Shown: one piece after another, positions 47,050 through 53,806 of the stretch | Layout: the number at the start of each line of letters is the position of its first letter | Position numbering within the stretch: position 1 is the stretch's first letter | Assembly: GCF_017744115.1 (NCBI RefSeq) | Contig: NZ_JAGHQW010000012.1 | Span: 50,001 to 114,000 of the forward strand | Direction: 5' to 3' | Source of the DNA: Salinisphaera sp. G21_0 | Lineage (GTDB): Bacteria > Pseudomonadota > Gammaproteobacteria > Pseudomonadales > Endozoicomonadaceae | Length of the DNA: 64,000 nucleotides | Position numbers and translations under genes: made by a program | Notes under the pieces: model-generated | The model's input: only the letters and a program-made list of their open reading frames with translations | Told to the model about the DNA's origin: nothing | Databases searched by the model: none

Positions 47050-47607
47050 TTATGCGCTGGTTAACAAGTTGTACAGCGTCTGCCTGCTAATACCATACTC
47101 CTGCGCCAGGCTTTTCTTCTGATCACCAATAGCTACACGCCTTTTCAGCTCATCAACCTGTTCAGAAGACAGCTTCGGTTTTGCCCCGATCTGCTTCCCC
47201 TGCTTTCTGGCAGCCGCAATGCCTTCCCGCTGCCGTTCCCGAATCATGCTCCGCTCAAACTCGGCAAAAGCCCCCATCATCTGGAACATCAGCTTGTGCA
47301 TTGGGTTACTGTCACCGGAAAAGATCAGGTTTTCTTTATGGAACTGGACGCTGACACCCTGTTCGGTCAGGCTCTCCACCAATTCCTGAAGGTCCTTAAG
47401 GCTGCGGGCAAGGCGATCTATGGAATGCACATGCAAGCGGTCACCTTTACGGAGATGACGCAGGCAGGCTTTTAATTGAGGCCGGTTGGTATCTTTGCCG
47501 CTGCAATGATCTTCAAAGCTGGTATCCAGCTCGATGCCATCAAGCTGGCGGGTGGTGTTCTGGTCAAGACTGCTGACCCGGAGGTATCCGACATTCTGGC
47601 CTTTCAT
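47050..47607 (-). CDS. Serine recombinase (resolvase/invertase family)
   Basis: The protein has 185 residues. The catalytic domain starts VGYLRVSSLDQNTTRQL, with the nucleophilic Ser in RVSS, continues with DRLARSLKDLQELVESL, and has the family FQMMGAFAEFERSMIRERQREGI helix. The C-terminus carries a HTH (KSLAQEYGISRQTLYNLL) that binds the recombination site. This is the Tn3-resolvase/Hin-invertase type. It lies on the opposite strand between two higA-containing segments and may have taken part in their duplication. I found no clear inverted crossover sites in the adjacent sequence. Confidence 0.92.
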   Translation of the reverse strand: MKGQNVGYLRVSSLDQNTTRQLDGIELDTSFEDHCSGKDTNRPQLKACLRHLRKGDRLHVHSIDRLARSLKDLQELVESLTEQGVSVQFHKENLIFSGDSNPMHKLMFQMMGAFAEFERSMIRERQREGIAAARKQGKQIGAKPKLSSEQVDELKRRVAIGDQKKSLAQEYGISRQTLYNLLTSA

Positions 47608-47797
47608 GAATCTACTTCCATTACTGCTTATTTGAGTAAAGGAAAAACTAGACTCAGATTGACATTATGTCCAATTGGCCAGCAGAGACTTTATTGGACA
47701 CGGCAGATCAGTGGGTTACGTGGGCAGGAAAACGTGTCCAGCAAGTACTCTTTTTAACGCCTACTCTGAATATCCACCGTAAGACTCCCCCCCATCA

Positions 47798-47896
47798 TTC
47801 GTCCACGAACTGTGCCGTACGATGGAAAAAAGCAACAATCCGGCATTCTGCCATTTGTTAAAAAACAGGCGTAAGTATGAACGTCAAATATCGTGA
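47798..47896 (+). pseudogene. Fragment of the M48/YgjP-like metallopeptidase
   Basis: Translated in the matching frame the stretch reads FVHELCRTMEKSNNPAFCHLL, the zinc-site region of the metallopeptidase at 44.7 kb (VIVHELCHTVEKSHNPAFWHLV). Only about 30 codons are left; the second zinc His is replaced by Arg and there is no start. DNA identity over about 75 bases is clear. The fragment shows that a longer segment was once duplicated in this island. The rest of the gap 47608-47983 holds no gene. Confidence 0.8.
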
Positions 47897-47983
47897 TTGT
47901 CAGCTTTATCACAGGTATGATTGCACAGCACATACAATGCAGACTAATACAAAAACAGACAACACAAACAATAAGGAAGCAGA

Positions 47984-48604
47984 ATGGGAAAGCCTCTTTT
48001 CATGCTCACTGCCATAGCATCACTGGTTGCTTCAACACTGGTAAATGCCGGAGAAAATTACAATTATTCTCATATCACAGTCGGGGCTGGATTTGGGAAC
48101 TCTGAAATTGATGAACTAACCATTGATGAAACCAGCTGGTTTGTTCGAGGGGCTTACAAACTTGACTCGCTGCCGTTTATCCTTGAAGCGGGTTACGCCT
48201 ACTCTTCAGTGAATGATGATGAATTAGTCAATGACGCCGACCTTGATGGACATATCTATTTTGTTGGCAGCAAATTCGTTATCTCACCAACTGAGCGTCT
48301 TGATATTCTTCCCGGCATCGCTGTTGGCAGAACAGATTCGACAGCAACCCTGGGCTCTGGCGAAGTTAAAACCGAGATCACCTCCTATACCGCGTCACTG
48401 GATGTGCGGTTCCATCTTGAGCGGGGCCTTTGGCTAACAACAGGCTATGCATATCAGGATTACAATGAAAAACTACTTGATAAAAGCAATTTCTTTAACA
48501 TCGGTGCCGAATATGTAGTGAATGATGACTGGGCATTAGGCTTGGACTATCACACTACTTCAGATAATAACCTCACCCGTTTATTTGCCAAGGTATTCTA
48601 TTAA
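47984..48604 (+). CDS. Outer-membrane beta-barrel protein
   Basis: The protein has 206 residues. It starts with a signal peptide (PLFMLTAIASLVASTLVNAG) and continues with alternating hydrophobic strands (SHITVGAGFGNSEI, SWFVRGAYKL, FILEAGYAYSSVN) typical of small 8-stranded porin-like barrels. The last residue pair FAKVFY ends in an aromatic, as needed for BAM recognition. AAGGAAG lies 4 bases before the ATG. The family resembles OmpA-like/Ail-like barrels, but I cannot assign a function. It is the only non-defence gene in the island. Confidence 0.8.
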   Translation: MGKPLFMLTAIASLVASTLVNAGENYNYSHITVGAGFGNSEIDELTIDETSWFVRGAYKLDSLPFILEAGYAYSSVNDDELVNDADLDGHIYFVGSKFVISPTERLDILPGIAVGRTDSTATLGSGEVKTEITSYTASLDVRFHLERGLWLTTGYAYQDYNEKLLDKSNFFNIGAEYVVNDDWALGLDYHTTSDNNLTRLFAKVFY

Positions 48605-48750
48605 ACAATTAACCGGCCTCTTAACCGGAGGCTGGTATCAAATCAAAATTTCACCAGCCTGGACTTTATCTCGGGCAGTATCTGCATCATTGATTTCCGT
48701 ATTATTTGCAAAACTGGGCAGACGATGACCTTCCTGTTAAAACCATCCTA

Positions 48751-48777
48751 TAGCATGACATCCGTGCTATCATGTCA
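48751..48777 (+). promoter_or_regulatory. Probable HigA operator in front of higBA copy 2
   Basis: Two interleaved dyads lie directly before the higB start: TAGCA..TGCTA (48751-48755 and 48765-48769) and TGACAT..ATGTCA (48756-48761 and 48772-48777). HTH antitoxins of this family repress their own operon from such sites. The assignment is by position and symmetry only. Confidence 0.45.
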
Positions 48778-48779
48778 AT

Positions 48780-49067
48780 ATGATCGTTTCTTTCAAGGCC
48801 ATTGTGGATCTGTTTAACGGTGTCGCTTCCCGTCATGCTCGTAAAGCCTGCCCTCAGTCACTGTTGCGTATTGTCCGCCGCAAGCTGGACCAGCTTGATT
48901 CGCCGGTATCGCTTGATGACCTGAAAGTTCCGCCAGGCAATCGATTGGAGGCACTAACCGGGCATCGCAAAGACCAATACAGCATCCGGCTTAACGATCA
49001 ATACCGTATTTGTTTTACATGGAGCGACTCTGGTCCGGCTGATGTTGAAATCACGTATTACCATTAG
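48780..49067 (+). CDS. higB: HigB/RelE-family toxin
   Basis: This is a 95-residue RelE/ParE-superfamily toxin that, in the family, cleaves mRNA at the ribosome. The sequence shows the basic core RKACPQSLLRIVRRKLDQL, the PPGNRLEALTGHRKDQYSIRLNDQYRICF motif with the conserved Arg/Tyr/Phe residues and the final ADVEITYYH. Toxin precedes antitoxin, the HigBA order. The stop lies 6 bases before higA. A degenerate second copy is found at 46.6 kb. Confidence 0.93.
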   Translation: MIVSFKAIVDLFNGVASRHARKACPQSLLRIVRRKLDQLDSPVSLDDLKVPPGNRLEALTGHRKDQYSIRLNDQYRICFTWSDSGPADVEITYYH

Positions 49068-49073
49068 GAGGCA

Positions 49074-49391
49074 ATGATGACGCGTATTCCAACCAACCGG
49101 GCACCCACTCATCCTGGCGAAATGTTGCGGAAGGAGTTTCTACTGCCAATGAACATCACCCAGCAAGAGCTTGCTACAGCGATTCATGTCCCTTATCAGC
49201 GGGTCAATGAGCTGGTTAATGGCAAACGGGGGCTTACCCCCAGTACAGCCCTGCGCCTTGCCCGTTTTTTTGGCATGTCCGCCGACTTCTGGCTAAACCT
49301 CCAGCAACGATGGGATCTGTTCAAGGTGCAACAGGCCGAGCAAGATGACATTGGGCGTATAGAGCCCGTCCAACGGCAGAAACAGGCCTGA
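49074..49391 (+). CDS. higA: HigA-family antitoxin, copy 2
   Basis: This 105-residue HTH antitoxin (MMTRIPTNRAPTHPGEMLRKEFL, then HTH NITQQELATAIHVPYQRVNELVNGKRGLTPSTALRLARFF) is the partner of the intact HigB just upstream. AGGAGG lies upstream of its ATG. It is nearly identical to copy 1. Confidence 0.93.
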   Translation: MMTRIPTNRAPTHPGEMLRKEFLLPMNITQQELATAIHVPYQRVNELVNGKRGLTPSTALRLARFFGMSADFWLNLQQRWDLFKVQQAEQDDIGRIEPVQRQKQA

Positions 49392-49477
49392 AATTTTCGT
49401 CTTTATACCAGAGAACCACTAAAGATTACTGTTCGATCGTACGATGAAAGACTATCAAACCTCATGGAATAGAGATA

Positions 49478-50005
49478 ATGAAAATAACAGAAAGAACCGA
49501 AGCCGCCAGAGGAGTCTACGCGGAAACTTTACAGTCTCACAAAGGCCCTCTGAAAACCTTGATCGCTCTGGCCAGTGCTGCGAATTGCTTCCTCAACAGT
49601 CGGAAAGTGCAAAACTGGCAAGAATCGAATACAGCCACTATTTCTCAGGCTTCCACAGGTCAGGAGCCAGAGGCGCTGGTAAAGACAAAAATCACAGAGC
49701 GCACCGCAGCCCCCTTAGATATGCAGGGTGAATTACAAGCGGTATTTGCAAAAAGAGCGTTAACCGGGGAATCGCAAGGCAGTGACAGCGAGTTCGAGAC
49801 TGAATATGATTCTGCCGGTACAAAAGAAGACAATCAGGAAGCGTCTGTTACGGAACCAGAGAAAATAACGAAACAGTCTGAATCCGCAGACGACAAACTT
49901 ATACCCGGCGGGGTGGAAAGGCTTAATCACCAGGCTGCGCGTGACAAAATAAAAGTTCGCCCGCAACATCGCAGACCCCCTACCCGCAATCCTGGCCGTC
50001 ACTGA
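49478..50005 (+). CDS. Hypothetical acidic, low-complexity protein
   Basis: The product has 175 residues and no recognisable domain. The N-terminus is mildly amphipathic (KTLIALASAANCFLNS), and the centre is acidic and Ser/Thr/Glu-rich (SQGSDSEFETEYDSAGTKEDN), probably disordered. The last ~20 residues are basic (RPQHRRPPTRNPGRH). The ribosome site is weak. It lies between the higBA pair and the basic-repeat genes. An internal motif KITERTxA occurs twice (residues 2-8 and ~71-77), suggesting a small internal duplication. Whether it is translated is uncertain. Confidence 0.45.
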   Translation: MKITERTEAARGVYAETLQSHKGPLKTLIALASAANCFLNSRKVQNWQESNTATISQASTGQEPEALVKTKITERTAAPLDMQGELQAVFAKRALTGESQGSDSEFETEYDSAGTKEDNQEASVTEPEKITKQSESADDKLIPGGVERLNHQAARDKIKVRPQHRRPPTRNPGRH

Positions 50006-50093
50006 TGGACAAAAGGCAGAGCTTTAAATTATGAGTATTGACAGGAAGTGATCGTCCGCTATCCGCAAGCCCTGATGCAGATAAAACAACAGG

Positions 50094-50231
50094 ATGGGAA
50101 AAAATCGAAAAACGGGAAATCCTGAACCCATTAAACTCGACACAAATGTGACAATCGTTCCAAAGAGCACTGCAGGCGGTGAAACAGAAACCAGCCTGAA
50201 AGAAAGTATTGTCAATAATGAACTTTTCTAA
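50094..50231 (+). CDS. Possible small ORF (45 codons)
   Basis: The frame starts MGKNRKTGNPEPIKLD and ends in NNELF before the leader of the next gene. There is no ribosome site and no family match. It may be a remnant of the preceding gene or chance. Listed only because it fills part of an otherwise empty gap. Confidence 0.2.
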   Translation: MGKNRKTGNPEPIKLDTNVTIVPKSTAGGETETSLKESIVNNELF

Positions 50232-50240
50232 AATCAGAAA

Positions 50241-50283
50241 GTCTTAATCTGTAATTCAACAATTACATACTTCAATAAATTGA
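50241..50283 (+). promoter_or_regulatory. 8-bp repeat leader of Arg-rich repeat protein 2
   Basis: GTCTTA (50241-50246), 5 bases, then four 8-bp units TAATTCAA, CAATTACA, TACTTCAA, TAAATTGA (50252-50283); the last base is the A of the ATG. No Shine-Dalgarno sequence is present. The order matches the leaders at 33.0, 51.5 and 52.5 kb. Confidence 0.7.
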
Positions 50284-51470
50284 TGAATCTCCATAATAAC
50301 CTGTCTTTTTTTGATATTGCTTTTGAAGAACTTTATCATAACATTTTAGTTGAACCGCAGTATCAAGACAGTAGACATGAAAAACAATTTACGCATCAAG
50401 GTATATCTGTTCAGGTGCTACCCACTTATTCTGTTTTCAATAGTCAGTCAGATATAGACCAGAATGAGGCTCTCGGTTTTAATCCATTGAGTGCATATAA
50501 TATTGAAACACTAACACCAGATAATTCATCAGACTCATTATTAAACGATATGTTTGAGATGACAAAATATACTTCCAGTGAATGTAGACCCTGGAATTCT
50601 GGTAATAAAAACGTTAACGATGAACCATCATCAATACCACACACCAATTCCATTCAACCTTTCTTAACGGGGACCAAGCCTGAGATTGAGAAACCCATGC
50701 CAGCGCACCATTCAAATCCGGGTTATCAGTTAACTGATTTTCCAGCCATACTCTCTAATCTGCAAGATTTACCAGCAGATGCTGTAGTTAACCCGCTAAA
50801 CCTACACCAAACGACAAGTGATAACCAGAGTACCCCAGCAGAAGCAGTGACTGATACTAATGCTTCAATAGTTGACTGCCAAAGTGTGTGCAAAAGGCCT
50901 TGCCAAAAGGAGCGTCGCAAAGATCCCAATTACATGAAGCAGCTCAGGAAGCGCAAAAGGGAGTGGGTAAGAGAGCGTCGCAAAGATCCTGCTTATATGG
51001 AGCGCCAAAGGGAGCAGGCAAGGGAGCGTCGGAAAGATCCCGCTTATGCAGAGCACCGCAGGAAGCAGGTAAGGGAGTGGGCAAGGGAGCGTCGCAAAGA
51101 TCCTGTTTATGCAGAGCGCCAAAGGGAGAAGGCAAGGGAGCGGGCAAGGGAGCTTCGGAAAGATCCCGCCTATGCAGAGCGCCAAAGGGTGAAGGCAAGG
51201 GAGAAGGCAAGGGAGAAGGCAAGGGAGAAGGCAAGGGAGAAGGCAAGGGAGAAGGCAAGGGAGCGTCGGAAAGATCCCGCTTATGTAGAGCACGAAAGGA
51301 AGAAGGCAAGGCAGTGGTCAAGGGAGTATCGAAAAGATCCCGCCAATGTAGAGCGCGAAAGGAAACGCCGCATGGAGTTGGCAAAGGATCGTCGCAACAG
51401 AGTGAGCATCCTGATGCACCTGAGGAAGCGGCAAGAGGCGCTTGAAAATAAACTTCAAAAGGACTCTTGA
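50283..51470 (+). CDS. Arg-rich repeat protein 2 (RRKDPAYAER repeats)
   Basis: The protein has 395 residues. Residues 1-200 are polar, Asn/Ser/Pro-rich and related to the N-terminus of the next gene (TxQGISVQVL.., FNPLSAYNIE). Residues ~205-390 hold about seven units of 17-37 residues of the form ERRKDPAYAERQREKAREWAR, making a very basic long helix. One unit has been stretched by six copies of a 12-bp repeat (AREK). The ATG at 50283 follows the leader repeats; the open frame formally begins at a TTG one codon earlier. Other frames across the repeats are also open, a by-product of the repetitive DNA. Function unknown; DNA or RNA binding is inferred from charge. Confidence 0.7.
   Translation: MNLHNNLSFFDIAFEELYHNILVEPQYQDSRHEKQFTHQGISVQVLPTYSVFNSQSDIDQNEALGFNPLSAYNIETLTPDNSSDSLLNDMFEMTKYTSSECRPWNSGNKNVNDEPSSIPHTNSIQPFLTGTKPEIEKPMPAHHSNPGYQLTDFPAILSNLQDLPADAVVNPLNLHQTTSDNQSTPAEAVTDTNASIVDCQSVCKRPCQKERRKDPNYMKQLRKRKREWVRERRKDPAYMERQREQARERRKDPAYAEHRRKQVREWARERRKDPVYAERQREKARERARELRKDPAYAERQRVKAREKAREKAREKAREKAREKARERRKDPAYVEHERKKARQWSREYRKDPANVERERKRRMELAKDRRNRVSILMHLRKRQEALENKLQKDS
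51189..51260 (+). repeat. 12-bp in-frame tandem repeat, six units
   Basis: Six consecutive copies of GAGAAGGCAAGG (the first with one T-for-A change) encode the four-residue unit REKA. Because the unit is a multiple of three, copy-number change would lengthen the helix without breaking the gene. Confidence 0.95.
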
Positions 51471-51511
51471 TGAAGAGAGGAGCTTTTATAAGAGGGAGTA
51501 GTCCGAAGACT

Positions 51512-51535
51512 TAACTCAATAATTCAATAACTCAA
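51512..51535 (+). promoter_or_regulatory. 8-bp repeat leader of Arg-rich repeat protein 3
   Basis: Three 8-bp units TAACTCAA, TAATTCAA, TAACTCAA end in the A of the start codon. GACTTA (51508-51513), a variant of the GTCTTA hexamer, overlaps the first unit. No purine-rich ribosome site is present near the start; the nearest GGGAG is over 35 bases upstream. Confidence 0.75.
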
Positions 51536-52431
51536 TGGACAACTACAACAACTCGCCTACATTTAACCTTGACTTTTACGACCTTTATTTTGGTTCATGG
51601 GATTTATTTAATCAAGAAGATCAATTTTGCAAACGTGAACAAGAGCCTGCCTATCAAGGTATGCCTGTTCAGGCTATGGACACACCTCTTTCTGTTTACC
51701 ATAGCTCTTCAAACATTCAGAGAAATAACGTTAAGCCTCTTAATCTACTGCATGATTATAAAATCGAACCTTCAGTGCTAATCGGGAAAACAGCCTTTCC
51801 TGACACTGACAATCCCATGAAAGCGCAATCAATTCCTGATGAATATATACTATGGAATCCTGGTAATGAGCCCACTAATAATCTGCCATCACCAATGTCA
51901 GACATCAGCATGACTCAGCCGTTATGGTTACCGGAGAACAAGTTTGAAATCAGTAAACCAACACCAGCGGACCAATCGAATCAGGGAGACCAGTTAACAA
52001 ATCTTGCCAAAAGCTCTGAGCCAAAAGATGTACAACCAGTTGGTGAAGTTAACCGGCCAAACCTGAAGCGGGCATCAAGGGCAGAAGACATTGCCGAAGG
52101 TAACTCTTCAATAGTTGAACGACAGAGGGCGTTTTACAAAGATCACACGTACGCCAGGCAGCATAAGCATCACAAAAAAGAGCGACAAAAACAGCACCTG
52201 AACGAACAACAAAGGCAACGTCAAAGGGATCGCAAAAGGGCTCAGCAAAGGGACCGTAAAAGGGAGCTTCGCAAAGATCCAATTTACGCAGAGCTGGAAA
52301 GAGAACACAAAAGGCAGCGTATTCAGAATGATCCTGATTTCGCTGAGCGCCAAAGAGTGCACAGAAGGCTGTTTCGTAAAAAATCCCGTTTACGTAGAGC
52401 ACTGAAGGACTCACCGAAGGGTGTTCGGTAA
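51535..52431 (+). CDS. Arg-rich repeat protein 3
   Basis: The protein has 298 residues. The first ~200 are polar and resemble protein 2 (YQGMPVQAM, SVYHSSSNIQ, KPLNLLHDYKIE), so the two are paralogues. Residues ~200-298 are extremely basic (QRQRDRKRAQQRDRKRELRK and KDPIYAELEREHKRQR), with only two or three recognisable NDPxYAER-like units and a tail of KKSRLRRALKDSPKGVR. Repeat decay is further advanced than in protein 2. It starts from the shared 8-bp leader, 64 bases after protein 2 stops. Confidence 0.65.
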   Translation: MDNYNNSPTFNLDFYDLYFGSWDLFNQEDQFCKREQEPAYQGMPVQAMDTPLSVYHSSSNIQRNNVKPLNLLHDYKIEPSVLIGKTAFPDTDNPMKAQSIPDEYILWNPGNEPTNNLPSPMSDISMTQPLWLPENKFEISKPTPADQSNQGDQLTNLAKSSEPKDVQPVGEVNRPNLKRASRAEDIAEGNSSIVERQRAFYKDHTYARQHKHHKKERQKQHLNEQQRQRQRDRKRAQQRDRKRELRKDPIYAELEREHKRQRIQNDPDFAERQRVHRRLFRKKSRLRRALKDSPKGVR

Positions 52432-52456
52432 ATAAGGAACTTTAACAGGATGAAGC

Positions 52457-52500
52457 GGTCTTAGCCTATAATTCGATAATTCGATAATTCAATGATTCAA
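52457..52500 (+). promoter_or_regulatory. 8-bp repeat leader of Lys-rich repeat protein 4
   Basis: GGTCTTA (52457-52463), 5 bases, then TAATTCGA, TAATTCGA, TAATTCAA, TGATTCAA (52469-52500), ending in the A of the ATG. TATAAT at 52467-52472 could be a -10 box, which would give a short leader mRNA. Confidence 0.75.
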
Positions 52501-53642
52501 TGAACATATTTAACACAGACCCAAATAATATTTCCGGACTTTCCTGTTTTCAGGAGTTGCCGGTAAATTACTTACCAACAACTGCTGCTCCAGATTCACA
52601 CTTGAACTGGCATGGGTATTTTTTGCAAACACCGGCCCCTTATCAATCTGGAGAATTAAATCGGCAATTCACAAACCAGGGCATTCCCTGTTCTGCAAGA
52701 GCGCTGGACGATTTCTCAATTTCTACTTTACCACTGATTGAAAATACATTAGGGCCTTCCGGGTTTTATTCACAAGATAACCTTGATACCTCCCCCCCTT
52801 ATGAATTTTTAGATGATCATTTTTTCTCCACGAATTCAACCTCAACAGGCTTCCAGCAATTACCTCCGGTCTATTCATCAGTTACTTTTCCTCAGCAGTC
52901 ATTGCATCCCGTTGCTATAGTTGGGGCGTTAGATAAATGCACTGACCAGCAAGTTTTCACTGAACCGATGCAGTATAATGCAACTGCATATTGCGGATCC
53001 GGTGAACTGATACTCCCTGCACCTGAAGAGACTTACGCTTACGAAATTAATAAACCAGGAAGAACAAAAGCATCTGTTAAAGCCAGCCGGGCCAGATACG
53101 CCGCATCCGCTAAAGGCAAGGCATGCCAGGCCAGATACATCGCATCCGCTAAAGGCAAGGCAAGCAAGGCCAGATACCTTGCAACTGATAAAGGAAAGGT
53201 ATGCATGGCCAAGGCCAGTACAAAGTATAAAAAATCCGATAAAGGCAAGGAAACCAATGCCAGAGCCAGTGCCAAATACGAAAAATCGGCAAAAGGAAGA
53301 GAAACCAGAGCCAGATACGCCGCATCCGATAGATACAAGATGAAGAGTGCCATAAAGCTGGCAAGGTATAGAGCCTATCAATCGGCAATAAAAAAAGGCA
53401 TGAGCGAAGCATTGGCATTAAAAGTGGCAAAGTCAGCAGCTAATAAAAAGTTGGCAGAATTTTCAACAACGTCCCCCTCTTTACCTGTCAGTCAAAAAGA
53501 TGATGAAATACATACAGCCCAGATCGAACAACATTATCCCCTGCATAAACGATCAACTATTTCAGGACATGAAGCTGTTGGTCTCAGTCTTCTGGATATT
53601 TGGTCAAACCAGACTTGCATGGGAATTCCGCAAAATCCATGA
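52500..53642 (+). CDS. Lys-rich repeat protein 4 (ARYAASAKGKA repeats)
   Basis: The protein has 380 residues. Residues 1-180 are polar and aromatic with the weak N-terminal theme of the neighbours (LNRQFTNQGIPCSARAL). Residues ~185-290 hold six or seven units of ~16 residues, ARYAASAKGKACQ, a basic helix different in sequence from the NDPxYAER type of the other three genes. The C-terminus (~300-380) is helical (ALALKVAKSAANKKLAEF) and then disordered. It shares the 8-bp leader with the others, so different repeat types sit behind one control element. A DNA-binding, histone-like role is inferred from composition only. Confidence 0.65.
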   Translation: MNIFNTDPNNISGLSCFQELPVNYLPTTAAPDSHLNWHGYFLQTPAPYQSGELNRQFTNQGIPCSARALDDFSISTLPLIENTLGPSGFYSQDNLDTSPPYEFLDDHFFSTNSTSTGFQQLPPVYSSVTFPQQSLHPVAIVGALDKCTDQQVFTEPMQYNATAYCGSGELILPAPEETYAYEINKPGRTKASVKASRARYAASAKGKACQARYIASAKGKASKARYLATDKGKVCMAKASTKYKKSDKGKETNARASAKYEKSAKGRETRARYAASDRYKMKSAIKLARYRAYQSAIKKGMSEALALKVAKSAANKKLAEFSTTSPSLPVSQKDDEIHTAQIEQHYPLHKRSTISGHEAVGLSLLDIWSNQTCMGIPQNP

Positions 53643-53708
53643 AACTGACAACATCTATATTACGTTTACATTGACATAAATATTGACTGCTCAGGCAGCA
53701 ACTTTTGC

Positions 53709-53769
53709 CGTGAAAAATATTTTGCGTAACCATTTTTCATTCCTGAGGGTGGCGCAAAATATTTTCACG
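53709..53769. repeat. Long inverted repeat between convergent genes
   Basis: The arms CGTGAAAAATATTTTGCG (53709-53726) and CGCAAAATATTTTCACG (53753-53769) are complementary except for one extra A, with a 26-base loop. It lies between the stops of two convergent genes. It could be a bidirectional terminator or the core of a small non-autonomous element. Confidence 0.8.
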
Positions 53770-53806
53770 CGCCATGGGCATTTGTAATAAGAGTTGAATG
53801 GAAGCA

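Noticed and set aside
48611..48630. Terminator after the outer-membrane barrel gene
   Set aside because: A 9-bp stem with one G-U pair is present, but no T-run follows; too weak to list.
51189..51260. CRISPR array
   Set aside because: Repeats are adjacent 12-bp coding units without spacers; no cas genes in the window.
50865..51445. Long open frames on both strands overlapping the repeats of Arg-rich protein 2
   Set aside because: They arise because the same short DNA units are repeated without stops in other frames; only the chosen frame has the leader and the paralogous N-terminus.
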